This document shows positions 1 to 5,013 of a stretch of 5,013 nucleotides of DNA, piece after piece. The notes beneath the pieces were generated by a model. That model saw only the letters and a program-made list of their open reading frames with translations. It made no database searches and was not told the DNA's origin. Made by a program: the position numbers and the translations under genes. Within the stretch, counting starts at the first letter, position 1, and every line of letters begins with the position of its first letter. Source of the DNA: Anaerolineales bacterium UBA6668 (lineage in GTDB: Bacteria; Chloroflexota; Anaerolineae; Anaerolineales; UBA6668); contig DKKK01000148.1 of NCBI GenBank assembly GCA_002455215.1, forward strand, positions 2,717 to 7,729, read 5' to 3'.

Positions 1-325
1 AGGTGACTTCGGCTAGCGGGTTTTTTCGCAGATTGTAGTACCAACTGGGATGGTGGGTTTGCCCGAAGTTGGAAGCTATCAAAATCAGGTTAGGTGAATC
101 TATGGTGACCAACAAGGGTTGGGTGCGTTTTTCGCCACTCTTCGCCCCAATGGTGGCAACTAGCATGACGGGTAGTCCCACGGCAATGTTAATTCGCCCT
201 TTGGACCAGCGCAGGAGTGGCGCGTCCAAATGACGCACAATGTTTTTATAAAACCACACACCAGGCTTGGATGCAACAAAAGCCATTAGCCAATTTAGGA
301 TTGGCGAGCGTTTGGTTTGGTTCAT
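1..325 (-). CDS. DDN-family (F420-dependent nitroreductase/quinone reductase type) oxidoreductase, N-terminal part, cut by window edge
   Basis: This gene runs off the left edge; 108 codons are visible, against roughly 130-150 residues usual for the family. I translated it by hand on the minus strand. The visible part carries the family hallmarks in order: an N-terminal helix leading to HLDAPLLRWSKGR (residues 32-44), the GAKSG loop (60-64) followed by KRTQPLL (66-72), and ASNFG (84-88) then HPSWYYNLRKNP (92-103). In characterised members of this split-beta-barrel family these regions form the deazaflavin cofactor pocket, and the enzymes use reduced F420 to reduce quinones or nitro compounds. 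Substrate and cofactor are inferred here, not shown. The start ATG overlaps the TGA of the upstream PRC-barrel gene as ATGA, which suggests translational coupling and decides the start over the internal Met14. No good Shine-Dalgarno is visible. The C-terminus cannot be judged. Confidence 0.85.
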   Translation of the reverse strand, partial: MNQTKRSPILNWLMAFVASKPGVWFYKNIVRHLDAPLLRWSKGRINIAVGLPVMLVATIGAKSGEKRTQPLLVTIDSPNLILIASNFGQTHHPSWYYNLRKNPLAEVT

Positions 326-831
326 TTGCTCATTGCGCGGATTTCTGCTTCGTGCAAATCAGCGACCATCGGGCGTTTGCTATCGCCTAGGAAAGTGACA
401 GCCGCCCGCGCGAGTTCCTTGCTCTGAGCAAGGGGTCCCTGCACGCTGACTTTTGCCAGCGAGAAAGCCTTGACTTCTCCTTGCAAATTTAGCACCACAT
501 CTCCCAAAGTGCCGATTGCAGTGCCATTGACGGTGGTAATTTCACGTCCTTTGGCTTCGCTGAGCTTAATCATGTCTTTGCCGCCCTCCAGTTGTGCCAG
601 ATCGATCATTGCGTTGGCATTGGACACCAGCCAGCAATCTACCCCCATTAGCTTTATTTCACTTACAGGGATGACCAAAGTCTTGCGATTAAATAGAAGC
701 CCTTCTTTGCCCAAAAAGACAGCCATTACTTTGGACATTTCAGTGTTGAGATAAATATCGCGGATTTCGCCGAGCAAACGACCTTCATCAAGGGTGTAGA
801 TGGTTTTTTTTAAAATTTCATTCGTGGACAT
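322..831 (-). CDS. Double PRC-barrel domain protein
   Basis: This 169-residue protein has two copies of a PRC-barrel-like pattern. The first spans about residues 8-75, with EGRLLGEIRDIYLN at 16-29 and VIPVSEIKLMG at 53-63. The second spans about 88-147, with NGTAIGTLGDVVLN at 102-115 followed by the beta-rich EVKAFSLAKV. PRC barrels are small beta-barrel modules found in RimM, the photosynthetic reaction-centre H subunit and many stand-alone bacterial proteins, where they mediate protein contacts. No enzymatic residues are expected or seen. There is no signal peptide or membrane segment, so it is probably cytosolic. The ATG start is supported by GAAAGG six bases upstream. It lies 77 bp downstream of the kinase gene and overlaps the next gene by ATGA, so it is probably co-transcribed with both. 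A role as partner or substrate of the kinase is a guess from position. The exact function is unknown. Confidence 0.85.
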   Translation of the reverse strand: MSTNEILKKTIYTLDEGRLLGEIRDIYLNTEMSKVMAVFLGKEGLLFNRKTLVIPVSEIKLMGVDCWLVSNANAMIDLAQLEGGKDMIKLSEAKGREITTVNGTAIGTLGDVVLNLQGEVKAFSLAKVSVQGPLAQSKELARAAVTFLGDSKRPMVADLHEAEIRAMSK

Positions 832-837
832 ACTGTG

Positions 838-843
838 CCTTTC
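838..843 (-). promoter_or_regulatory. Ribosome binding site of the PRC-barrel gene
   Basis: GAAAGG on the minus strand lies six bases before the ATG at 831. It is the clearest Shine-Dalgarno sequence in the window. The kinase, glycosidase and mtaB starts have no comparable site at normal spacing. Confidence 0.6.
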
Positions 844-908
844 AAGTAGTGTGAGTGATTCTGAGTTTCACTTGTTTGAATCCATTTGACAACTCACTAG
901 GAGATTTG

Positions 909-2168
909 TCACATTGGGCTGGCGTCTCCGCGAAAACTTAACTGCACCCCGCCTAGCTCGATTAAATCTCCCAACCGTAAGGGGCGTACACTGCCATTTT
1001 CCAGTTTTTCGTCATTGATATAAGTGCCATTGAAACTGCCTAAATCGCTGATGTGGTAATGTCCCTGCAAATCTGTAAAGAGCACGCAATGCAGGCGCGA
1101 GACCGTTGCCGCGTGGTCTAGTTGGAGCGCATCCACGTCAATTTCAGGATGCCAAGACTCGTCTGCGGCAGAGCCACGCCCAATGCGGACTTCGGGTTGG
1201 TTGAGCGGCAGATTCTTGCCATTGCTGGTTACTAACCAATAGCGCGGTTGTGAAAAGCTTTCCAGTGATAGGGTTTCATTGGCGGGAGCGGTTGGCAAAG
1301 CCACTGCGGTCAGGTGTCCCCAGGGTAAGAGTAACTCAGTTTGCTGTAGGAGCATATCGAGTCGTTCCAGTAAAGTCGCTGGCTGTAAAAAGCGGTCTTC
1401 TGGGGCAAGCGAGAGCAGGCGGGCGATGAGAGCAAAGGCATCGGTGGCATGGGCTTCGCCATTGCGGGCGTTCAATTCTTCCATTGCCAGCACGTGTTGC
1501 CCGTGCAAGTTACGGGTGGGGGTTTTGCCAGTTAAGCACTGGGCTAACACCACTCCCAACGAATACAAATCGGAACGAATATCCACACTGCGGGCGTCAC
1601 GCATTTGCTCCGGGCTGGCGGTTTGTAAATTGCCCATAAACTGACCACTGATTGGGCTGAGTGTATTGGATTCCAGCCGCTTGCTAATGCCAAAATCAAC
1701 CAACTGCACTTGATTGTCCACGCCTATCATGATGTTGGCGGTCTTCAAATCGCGGTGTACCACCCCACGAGCGTGTAACTCTGCCAATGCCAGCACCACC
1801 TGTCGCCCAAGTGCGAGTGTATTGATGACCGAGAGTGTTTTCTCCCGTGCGAGTACTTCTTCTAACGATAAGCCTTCGATATATTTCAGCACCAAAAAGG
1901 TGATGGGTACGGGTAAATCTGCTTGTTGGTAATTCACCGCATAGTCGTAAATGGGTACAATGTGGCGGCTGTTTAGCTGTTGCAAAATACGCATTTCGTT
2001 CAACAACAGGCGGGAGCGGCTTTCATCAATGTGGGCGCGATTGACCAATTTGATGGTCACCATGCGCCCGCTGGGCAAATCACGCCCGATGAACAACGTG
2101 CTAGACCCCCCATGTCCGAGTGTATCGTAAATTTGGTAGCGGTGTTTGAGAAGTTTGCCGTTCAGCAT
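909..2168 (-). CDS. Serine/threonine protein kinase with C-terminal FHA domain
   Basis: This 419-residue cytosolic protein has a Hanks-type kinase domain at about 10-275. It shows the glycine loop LGHGGSS (17-23), Lys40 in VTIK, helix-C Glu58, the catalytic loop HRDLKTAN (138-145, Asp140, Lys142, Asn145), DFG (158-160), SPEQ (185-188) in place of APE, Asp200 and Arg259. All catalytic residues are present, so it should be active. The HRD arginine suggests control by activation-loop phosphorylation; candidate sites are Thr169, Ser171, Ser174 and Thr183. A linker (about 276-320) leads to an FHA domain (about 325-415) with IGR (329-331), SRLH (357-360) and SFNGTYIN (378-385), the residues that bind phosphothreonine in this family. 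No transmembrane helix or extracellular sensor is visible, unlike many PknB-type kinases. FHA may bind the autophosphorylated kinase or its targets (inference). The ATG is the only usual start before an upstream stop and lacks a Shine-Dalgarno. It is first in a likely operon with the PRC-barrel and DDN genes. Confidence 0.95.
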   Translation of the reverse strand: MLNGKLLKHRYQIYDTLGHGGSSTLFIGRDLPSGRMVTIKLVNRAHIDESRSRLLLNEMRILQQLNSRHIVPIYDYAVNYQQADLPVPITFLVLKYIEGLSLEEVLAREKTLSVINTLALGRQVVLALAELHARGVVHRDLKTANIMIGVDNQVQLVDFGISKRLESNTLSPISGQFMGNLQTASPEQMRDARSVDIRSDLYSLGVVLAQCLTGKTPTRNLHGQHVLAMEELNARNGEAHATDAFALIARLLSLAPEDRFLQPATLLERLDMLLQQTELLLPWGHLTAVALPTAPANETLSLESFSQPRYWLVTSNGKNLPLNQPEVRIGRGSAADESWHPEIDVDALQLDHAATVSRLHCVLFTDLQGHYHISDLGSFNGTYINDEKLENGSVRPLRLGDLIELGGVQLSFRGDASPM

Positions 2169-2232
2169 GATGCAAAGAAAAATCGGATTGGGTTTGTACA
2201 GATAATTATGGATGAGAAAATAAGCCTGTTAT

Positions 2233-2267
2233 TTATCTTATCACATCCTTGCATTGCGTACTACCAC
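2233..2267 (-). promoter_or_regulatory. Predicted kinase promoter; copy A of a 35-bp repeated promoter element
   Basis: On the minus strand this stretch begins GTGGTAGTA (2267-2259) and, 18 bases later, has TAAGAT (2240-2235) preceded by TGA, an extended -10 pattern (TGnTAAGAT). A start of transcription near 2228 would give a leader of about 60 nt before the kinase ATG. Thirty of 35 bases match the stretch at 3501-3535, which sits in the same position upstream of the glycosidase gene. The -35 hexamer does not resemble TTGACA, so the GTGGTAGTA box may be an activator site or a lineage-specific -35. The promoter assignment is inference from position and conservation. Confidence 0.55.
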
Positions 2268-2280
2268 TTTTTGCAAGTGG
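2264..2280. repeat. Short inverted repeat next to the kinase promoter
   Basis: CCACTT (2264-2269) and AAGTGG (2275-2280) form a perfect 6-bp inverted repeat with a 5-base centre. It overlaps the upstream end of the 35-bp promoter element, at about -35 to -50 relative to the predicted kinase start. That is a plausible position for an operator. The other copy of the element does not have it. Confidence 0.4.
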
Positions 2281-2322
2281 AAAACCCGCGTTACTTGCCA
2301 ATTTTGTGGGGACGGCGCGACC

Positions 2323-2336
2323 ACCTTTCGAAAGGT
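2323..2336. repeat. 14-bp perfect palindrome
   Basis: ACCTTTCGAAAGGT is an uninterrupted palindrome lying between the glycosidase stop codon and the kinase promoter. It directly abuts the larger inverted repeat that starts at 2337. It could be a protein-binding site; nothing in the sequence identifies the protein. Confidence 0.5.
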
Positions 2337-2410
2337 TATATTCGACACGGATGGAAACTGCGCTTTTTTGATTAAAGAAAAAAGCGCAAATCTGACCCAA
2401 GTCGAATATA
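2337..2410. repeat. 74-bp concentric inverted repeat downstream of the glycosidase gene
   Basis: Two nested inverted repeats share one centre. The outer arms are TATATTCGAC (2337-2346) and GTCGAATATA (2401-2410). The inner arms are TGCGCTTTTTT (2359-2369) and AAAAAAGCGCA (2378-2388) around an 8-base loop. They are separated by 12 unpaired bases on each side. As RNA this would be a long stem with an internal loop, on either strand. It begins 29 bases after the glycosidase stop and may end or protect that transcript. It is not a classical intrinsic terminator, because the T-run lies inside the stem rather than after it. Confidence 0.6.
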
Positions 2411-2438
2411 GCTTCCTAACCCACTGCAAGCCCTATCG

Positions 2439-3314
2439 TTATCTTGAATAAGCCAAAATGACAATTGGTAGCGGGGTTTGGGCTAACACGCTTTCAGTTG
2501 GGTAATCATTCAGGTACATACCGCTAGAAGGTCCTCCATCCAGATTTATTGCAATGTCTAAATTCAAATCTGATTCGGTAAGATAAGCACTGATCTTGTG
2601 CAATGTAAAATACTCCTGAGACGCAACAATAAAAAGGATGTTACCATCTTTGTCTTGCCCAATCACAGTTCTTCTAGCCATCAGGTTATCTTCATGCTCT
2701 TTGGAAAACCCAATAACGCCACCTGGTTTTACCAAAATGGGAAACGACTGCAGTCCCGCTACTAATTTTTCCTTAGGATTGTAGGGCTGATTAGCAAGCC
2801 AACTTAGCTCCGCTTGTTTCTCGTTAATGGATAACATGCCTGCAAAAGTGTCGTAACTTTCTCCCAATGCCTGCCCATTGATAATAGTTAACCCATTTGG
2901 AATGTGCTTTTCATACTCAACCCGAAAAAAACCGCCATTTACCACAATGTCGGCTTGAGTTGCCGCTTGCCAATCTGCCAAGTTTTTTGCGTCATCATCG
3001 TAAGCGACATCAAAGCGAAACAGCTTTTGGTCTAAACGGATGATGTGGATTGATTCTAAAAGTTGATTTTGACCCGCAGATAGGTTAATTATCCTTTTTT
3101 CCATCCCAGCTTGCAAAACCAACCAACCCGTATCTTGTGTAGTAGGCACATCTGTTATTGCAGGGGTTAATGGCGGAGCTAGTGCTGGTTTGCGCGTGGG
3201 AGATGCTGTTTGGGTTAGCAGGATTGTCGCAGTTGGGGATGGACTTGGGCTTGGAAGGGGAGTCTCAGTGGGAAAGACTTGAGTGGGTCGAGTGAGCAAC
3301 TGGTTAGAAGCCAC
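2439..3314 (-). CDS. Phosphodiester glycosidase (NAGPA-type) domain protein, probable lipoprotein with N-terminus in another frame
   Basis: The open frame encodes 291 residues from a GTG. Residues 11-60 are a Pro/Thr/Ser-rich linker (TETPLPSPSPSPTAT), and about 95-290 form a phosphodiester glycosidase domain like that of mammalian NAGPA and bacterial YceG/YpdF-region homologues of the same Pfam family. Marker motifs are VVNGGFF (124-130), FPILVKPGG (191-199), MARRTVIGQDKDG (212-224) and INLDGGPSSGMYL (256-268). The family hydrolyses phosphodiester-linked sugars; the substrate here is unknown. The GTG start is doubtful: the frame opens only after a TAA at 3338-3336, there is no Shine-Dalgarno, and the protein would begin directly in the linker with no export signal. 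A good lipoprotein signal lies immediately upstream in the neighbouring frame, so the native protein is probably longer and anchored outside the cytoplasmic membrane. The gene has its own promoter element at 3501-3535, and 270 bp separate it from the kinase gene. Confidence 0.85.
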   Translation of the reverse strand: MASNQLLTRPTQVFPTETPLPSPSPSPTATILLTQTASPTRKPALAPPLTPAITDVPTTQDTGWLVLQAGMEKRIINLSAGQNQLLESIHIIRLDQKLFRFDVAYDDDAKNLADWQAATQADIVVNGGFFRVEYEKHIPNGLTIINGQALGESYDTFAGMLSINEKQAELSWLANQPYNPKEKLVAGLQSFPILVKPGGVIGFSKEHEDNLMARRTVIGQDKDGNILFIVASQEYFTLHKISAYLTESDLNLDIAINLDGGPSSGMYLNDYPTESVLAQTPLPIVILAYSR

Positions 3315-3391
3315 CCGAAAATCAAAAGCAGAAATTTAACGAGGGGTTTGTGCGAAAATGCAGGCGCTTGACGTGTCCAAAGAGAGAACAT
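3285..3391 (-). other. Out-of-frame lipoprotein signal peptide belonging to the glycosidase gene (probable frameshift)
   Basis: From the ATG at 3391, this frame reads a 19-residue n-region with Arg7, Lys15 and Lys19. A hydrophobic core FLLLIFGWL (20-28) follows, then the lipobox LTSC with Cys32 at 3298-3296. This is a textbook lipoprotein signal, but the frame soon leaves the Pro/Thr linker and stops at 3215. The glycosidase frame lies one base back (-1). Adding one C to the CCC run at 3285-3287 would give LTSCSLDPTQVFPTETP and join signal, linker and enzyme into one protein of about 318 residues. A TTG at 3469 would extend the same frame upstream, but the resulting n-region would be unusually long. 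Whether this is a mutation, a sequencing error or recoding cannot be told from one sequence. Confidence 0.65.
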
Positions 3392-3500
3392 AGATTTAGA
3401 GTTTAGGCAGTCATTCAAATTGGAAGCGATATTTGACTTGGGTGAAAATTGCCCTTCGAGTTTCAGCAAAAAAGCCTAGCGATAGAGAGTTTCCTTTTGC

Positions 3501-3535
3501 TTATCTTAGCACATTCTTAAATTGCATACTACCAC
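3501..3535 (-). promoter_or_regulatory. Predicted glycosidase promoter; copy B of the 35-bp repeated promoter element
   Basis: On the minus strand GTGGTAGTA (3535-3527) is followed after 18 bases by TAAGAT (3508-3503), preceded by TGC, giving the extended -10 pattern TGnTAAGAT. Transcription would start near 3496, about 105 nt before the signal-peptide ATG at 3391 and about 27 nt before the alternative TTG at 3469. Thirty of 35 bases match 2233-2267; the similarity stops abruptly at both ends. Confidence 0.55.
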
Positions 3536-3548
3536 GTAAAGGCTAGAC

Positions 3549-3557
3549 TGGTATAAT
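3549..3557 (+). promoter_or_regulatory. Predicted mtaB promoter (extended -10)
   Basis: TGGTATAAT matches an extended -10 box (TGn followed by a perfect TATAAT at 3552-3557). Transcription would start near 3563-3564, leaving a leader of about 80 nt. No TTGACA-like -35 lies at 16-18 bases upstream. That place is instead taken by the TACTACCAC end of the divergent 35-bp element, so the two divergent promoters may share a regulator site. Confidence 0.55.
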
Positions 3558-3561
3558 TCGC

Positions 3562-3573
3562 CCCAATATTGGG
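3562..3573. repeat. 12-bp palindrome at the predicted mtaB transcription start
   Basis: CCCAATATTGGG is a perfect palindrome starting 4 bases after the -10 box. At this position it would act as an operator, or if transcribed as the first part of a leader fold. It shares bases 3566-3573 with the hairpin at 3566-3598, so both cannot form at once. Confidence 0.5.
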
Positions 3574-3598
3574 CACAGTTTGCATCCATGCCCAATAT
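3566..3598 (+). promoter_or_regulatory. 10-bp stem-loop in the mtaB leader
   Basis: ATATTGGGCA (3566-3575) and TGCCCAATAT (3589-3598) are perfect complements around a 13-base loop. The stem would sit at the very 5' end of the predicted mtaB mRNA, 45 bases before the ATG. It could stabilise the message, or be a two-site operator with half-sites TTGGGCA and TGCCCAA. It is not followed by a T-run, so it is not an intrinsic terminator. Confidence 0.5.
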
Positions 3599-3643
3599 CA
3601 GACCCAAGACAGCCTTTCAGCAAAGTGAGTCACGCAATTATCC

Positions 3644-4975
3644 ATGAGAATTCGACTAGACGCGGTGGGTTGCCGCCTAAACATCAGCGAAATTGAGCGC
3701 ATGGGGCGCAGTTTTGTGCAGGCGGGACACCGCTTGGTCGGTCCGGGCGATACGGCAGATTTGTACATCTTTAACAGTTGTGCAGTGACCAACGATGCCA
3801 GCAAGGTCAGCCGAAAAATCATCCGCCAACTGCGTGCCGCCAACCCGCACGCCAAAGTGGTGGCAACTGGTTGTTATGCTGACCTAGAACCTGCCGCCGT
3901 GCAGGCTTTGGGTGTGGATTGGGTGGTGGATAACCGCCAAAAGGACAACTTGCCGCACCTGCTGGCAGAACGTGGCTGGCTAGACACTGCCGAACCCATC
4001 CCAAACAACGCCGAAACAGCCTACTTTCCGCCACAGCCCGCCAATCGCACCCGTGCCTTCATCAAAGTTCAAGATGGGTGCAAAAACAAGTGTACTTTTT
4101 GTATCGTCACCGTTGCGCGTGGCGAAAGCCGCAGTCGTAGCATCGCCGAAGTGGTGGCAGAAGTCAACGCGCTCTACCAAGAAGGTTACCGAGAAGCCGT
4201 GTTGAGTGGTGTGCACTTGGGTAGTTTTGGGCACGATGCGGGCAACTCACACGGCTTGAAGGAATTGGTGACCGCATTGCTGGCAGATACCGACATGCCC
4301 CGCATTCGCCTTTCCAGCCTAGAACCTTGGGAAATCGCGCCCGGTTTCTTCGAGCTTTGGCAAAACCCGCGCCTGCAGGCGCGCTTTCACCTACCACTAC
4401 AAAGCGGGTGCGATACCACCCTGCGGCGCATGGCACGCAAAACCAGCCAAGCCAGCTACCGACAACTGCTGGAACAAGCTCGCACCGCCCTTCCGCGTAT
4501 TGCCATCAGTACTGACATCATTGTCGGCTTTCCGGGCGAAGATGAGCATGAGTTCGCTACCAGCCTTGCCTTCATCCAAGAAATGGCTTTCTCGCGCCTG
4601 CACATCTTCCGTTATTCACGCCGAGCCGGTACCGCCGCCGCCACCATGCCCCAGCAAGTGCCTGCCGAAGTAGTCAAACTACGCAGTCAACGCCTGCATG
4701 TGCTGGGCGCAGAACTCGAAAATGCCTATAACCAACGCTTTGTCGGGCAAACTTTGGCTGTGCTGTGGGAACATAGCGAGCCATTTGGTTTTGGCAATCG
4801 CTGGTCAGGGCTAAATGAGCAATTTGTGCGGGTGGTGATGGATACTTCTCCCTTTAGCGAACTGCACAACACCATTGGACAAGCCAAAATTGTCAGTACC
4901 CTGCCCGGTGCTTTGCTTGCCGAAGCGCAAACGATGGCAATGCAATTGCAAATTTCTGAAAAGCAGGTGCGCTAG
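3644..4975 (+). CDS. mtaB: tRNA (N6-threonylcarbamoyladenosine(37)-C2)-methylthiotransferase MtaB
   Basis: This 443-residue radical-SAM methylthiotransferase should add a methylthio group to t6A at position 37 of ANN-decoding tRNAs, in the cytoplasm. The N-terminal methylthiotransferase domain (about 1-100) has the three cysteines of the auxiliary 4Fe-4S cluster: Cys10 in VGCRLN, Cys46 in NSCAVT and Cys77 in ATGCYA. The radical-SAM domain (about 135-360) has CKNKCTFC with Cys146, Cys150 and Cys153, then VLSGVHLGSFG (186-196), LSSLEPWEI (223-231), FHLPLQSGCD (248-257) and DIIVGFPGED (291-300). A shorter TRAM-like tail (about 366-427) follows. Length and the RTRAFIKVQDGC context (135-146) fit MtaB better than MiaB or RimO. 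The ATG is the first possible start after an in-frame TGA at 3626 and gives the family's normal N-terminus, though no Shine-Dalgarno is seen. All cluster ligands are present. The stop shares a base with the next gene's GTG, suggesting an operon. Confidence 0.95.
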   Translation: MRIRLDAVGCRLNISEIERMGRSFVQAGHRLVGPGDTADLYIFNSCAVTNDASKVSRKIIRQLRAANPHAKVVATGCYADLEPAAVQALGVDWVVDNRQKDNLPHLLAERGWLDTAEPIPNNAETAYFPPQPANRTRAFIKVQDGCKNKCTFCIVTVARGESRSRSIAEVVAEVNALYQEGYREAVLSGVHLGSFGHDAGNSHGLKELVTALLADTDMPRIRLSSLEPWEIAPGFFELWQNPRLQARFHLPLQSGCDTTLRRMARKTSQASYRQLLEQARTALPRIAISTDIIVGFPGEDEHEFATSLAFIQEMAFSRLHIFRYSRRAGTAAATMPQQVPAEVVKLRSQRLHVLGAELENAYNQRFVGQTLAVLWEHSEPFGFGNRWSGLNEQFVRVVMDTSPFSELHNTIGQAKIVSTLPGALLAEAQTMAMQLQISEKQVR

Positions 4976-5013
4976 TGCGCTTTTTGGTAACTGCTCAGGC
5001 TAGTGGAAATAAA
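4975..5013 (+). CDS. Start of an unidentified gene coupled to mtaB, cut by window edge
   Basis: A GTG at 4975 shares its G with the mtaB stop (TAGTG) and opens a frame that is free of stops for the 13 codons left, reading MRFLVTAQASGNK. An AGCAGG-like ribosome site (4962-4967) lies seven bases upstream. The one-base overlap and the beta-strand-like MRFLV beginning suggest a real, translationally coupled gene. Thirteen residues are too few to name a family, and a chance open frame is possible. Confidence 0.45.
   Translation, partial: MRFLVTAQASGNK

Noticed and set aside
832..908. Separate promoter for the PRC-barrel gene (TTGTCA about 50 bases before the ATG)
   Set aside because: No convincing -10 box lies at 16-18 bases from it, so read-through from the kinase gene is the simpler view.
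1279..1644. 121-codon plus-strand open frame inside the kinase gene
   Set aside because: It lies wholly within a kinase gene whose minus-strand frame has every expected motif; the product is a low-information Ser/Arg/Ala-rich shadow.
2228..2246. CRP-like operator (TGTGAT-N7-ATAACA) at the kinase promoter
   Set aside because: The half-sites are imperfect, spacing differs from the CRP consensus, and the bases are already explained by the extended -10 box; copy B does not preserve it.
2359..2388. Intrinsic terminator for the glycosidase transcript
   Set aside because: The hairpin is strong, but on both strands the T-run is part of the stem and no U-tract follows the 3' arm.
2241..2429. 62-codon minus-strand open frame in the glycosidase-kinase gap
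   Set aside because: It starts with TTG, lacks a ribosome site, has no recognisable domain, and covers the inverted repeats and the kinase promoter element.
4969..4985. Terminator after mtaB (GCGC-TAGT-GCGC followed by TTTTT)
   Set aside because: The stem is only 4 bp, and the T-run fits better as codons of the overlapping gene starting at 4975.

Overview
The window most resembles a chromosomal segment from a member of the Chloroflexota. This is inference from gene content, since there is no rRNA or other marker. The support is a deazaflavin (F420)-type nitroreductase, a Ser/Thr kinase with a C-terminal FHA domain, an Anaerolineae-style lipoprotein with a Pro/Thr/Ser linker, and an MtaB with the CTFCIVTVARG radical-SAM signature. 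Base composition is moderate. I see no tRNA, rRNA, CRISPR array, transposase or phage gene.

Layout. Positions 1-2168 hold three genes on the minus strand, read right to left: an FHA-domain Ser/Thr protein kinase (909-2168), a double PRC-barrel protein (322-831) and the start of a DDN-family oxidoreductase (1-325, cut by the left edge). The kinase-PRC gap is 77 bp. The PRC and DDN genes overlap by ATGA, so the set looks like one transcript. Positions 2169-2438 are non-coding and carry the kinase promoter plus a dense cluster of inverted repeats. Positions 2439-3314 (minus) encode a phosphodiester glycosidase (NAGPA-type) domain. Its apparent lipoprotein signal peptide lies just upstream in a different reading frame (3285-3391), which points to a one-base frameshift or a recoding event. 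Positions 3392-3643 form a divergent promoter region. Positions 3644-4975 (plus) encode the tRNA methylthiotransferase MtaB, and a further gene starts at 4975, sharing one base with the mtaB stop codon.

The most unusual signal is regulatory. A 35-bp sequence (2233-2267 and 3501-3535, 30 of 35 bases identical, same orientation) sits upstream of both the kinase and the glycosidase gene. In both copies it contains an extended -10-like TGnTAAGAT and a GTGGTAGTA box at fixed spacing. It may be a shared promoter/regulator site, or a duplication flanking the glycosidase gene. The mtaB leader has two mutually exclusive inverted repeats built on CCCAATAT, beginning right after a TGGTATAAT promoter.

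The genes do not form one obvious pathway. The kinase cluster suggests cytosolic phospho-signalling tied to a PRC-barrel adaptor and a redox enzyme. The glycosidase is probably an exported, membrane-anchored envelope enzyme. MtaB is housekeeping tRNA modification. I found nothing that by itself demonstrates a new defence or mobile system.
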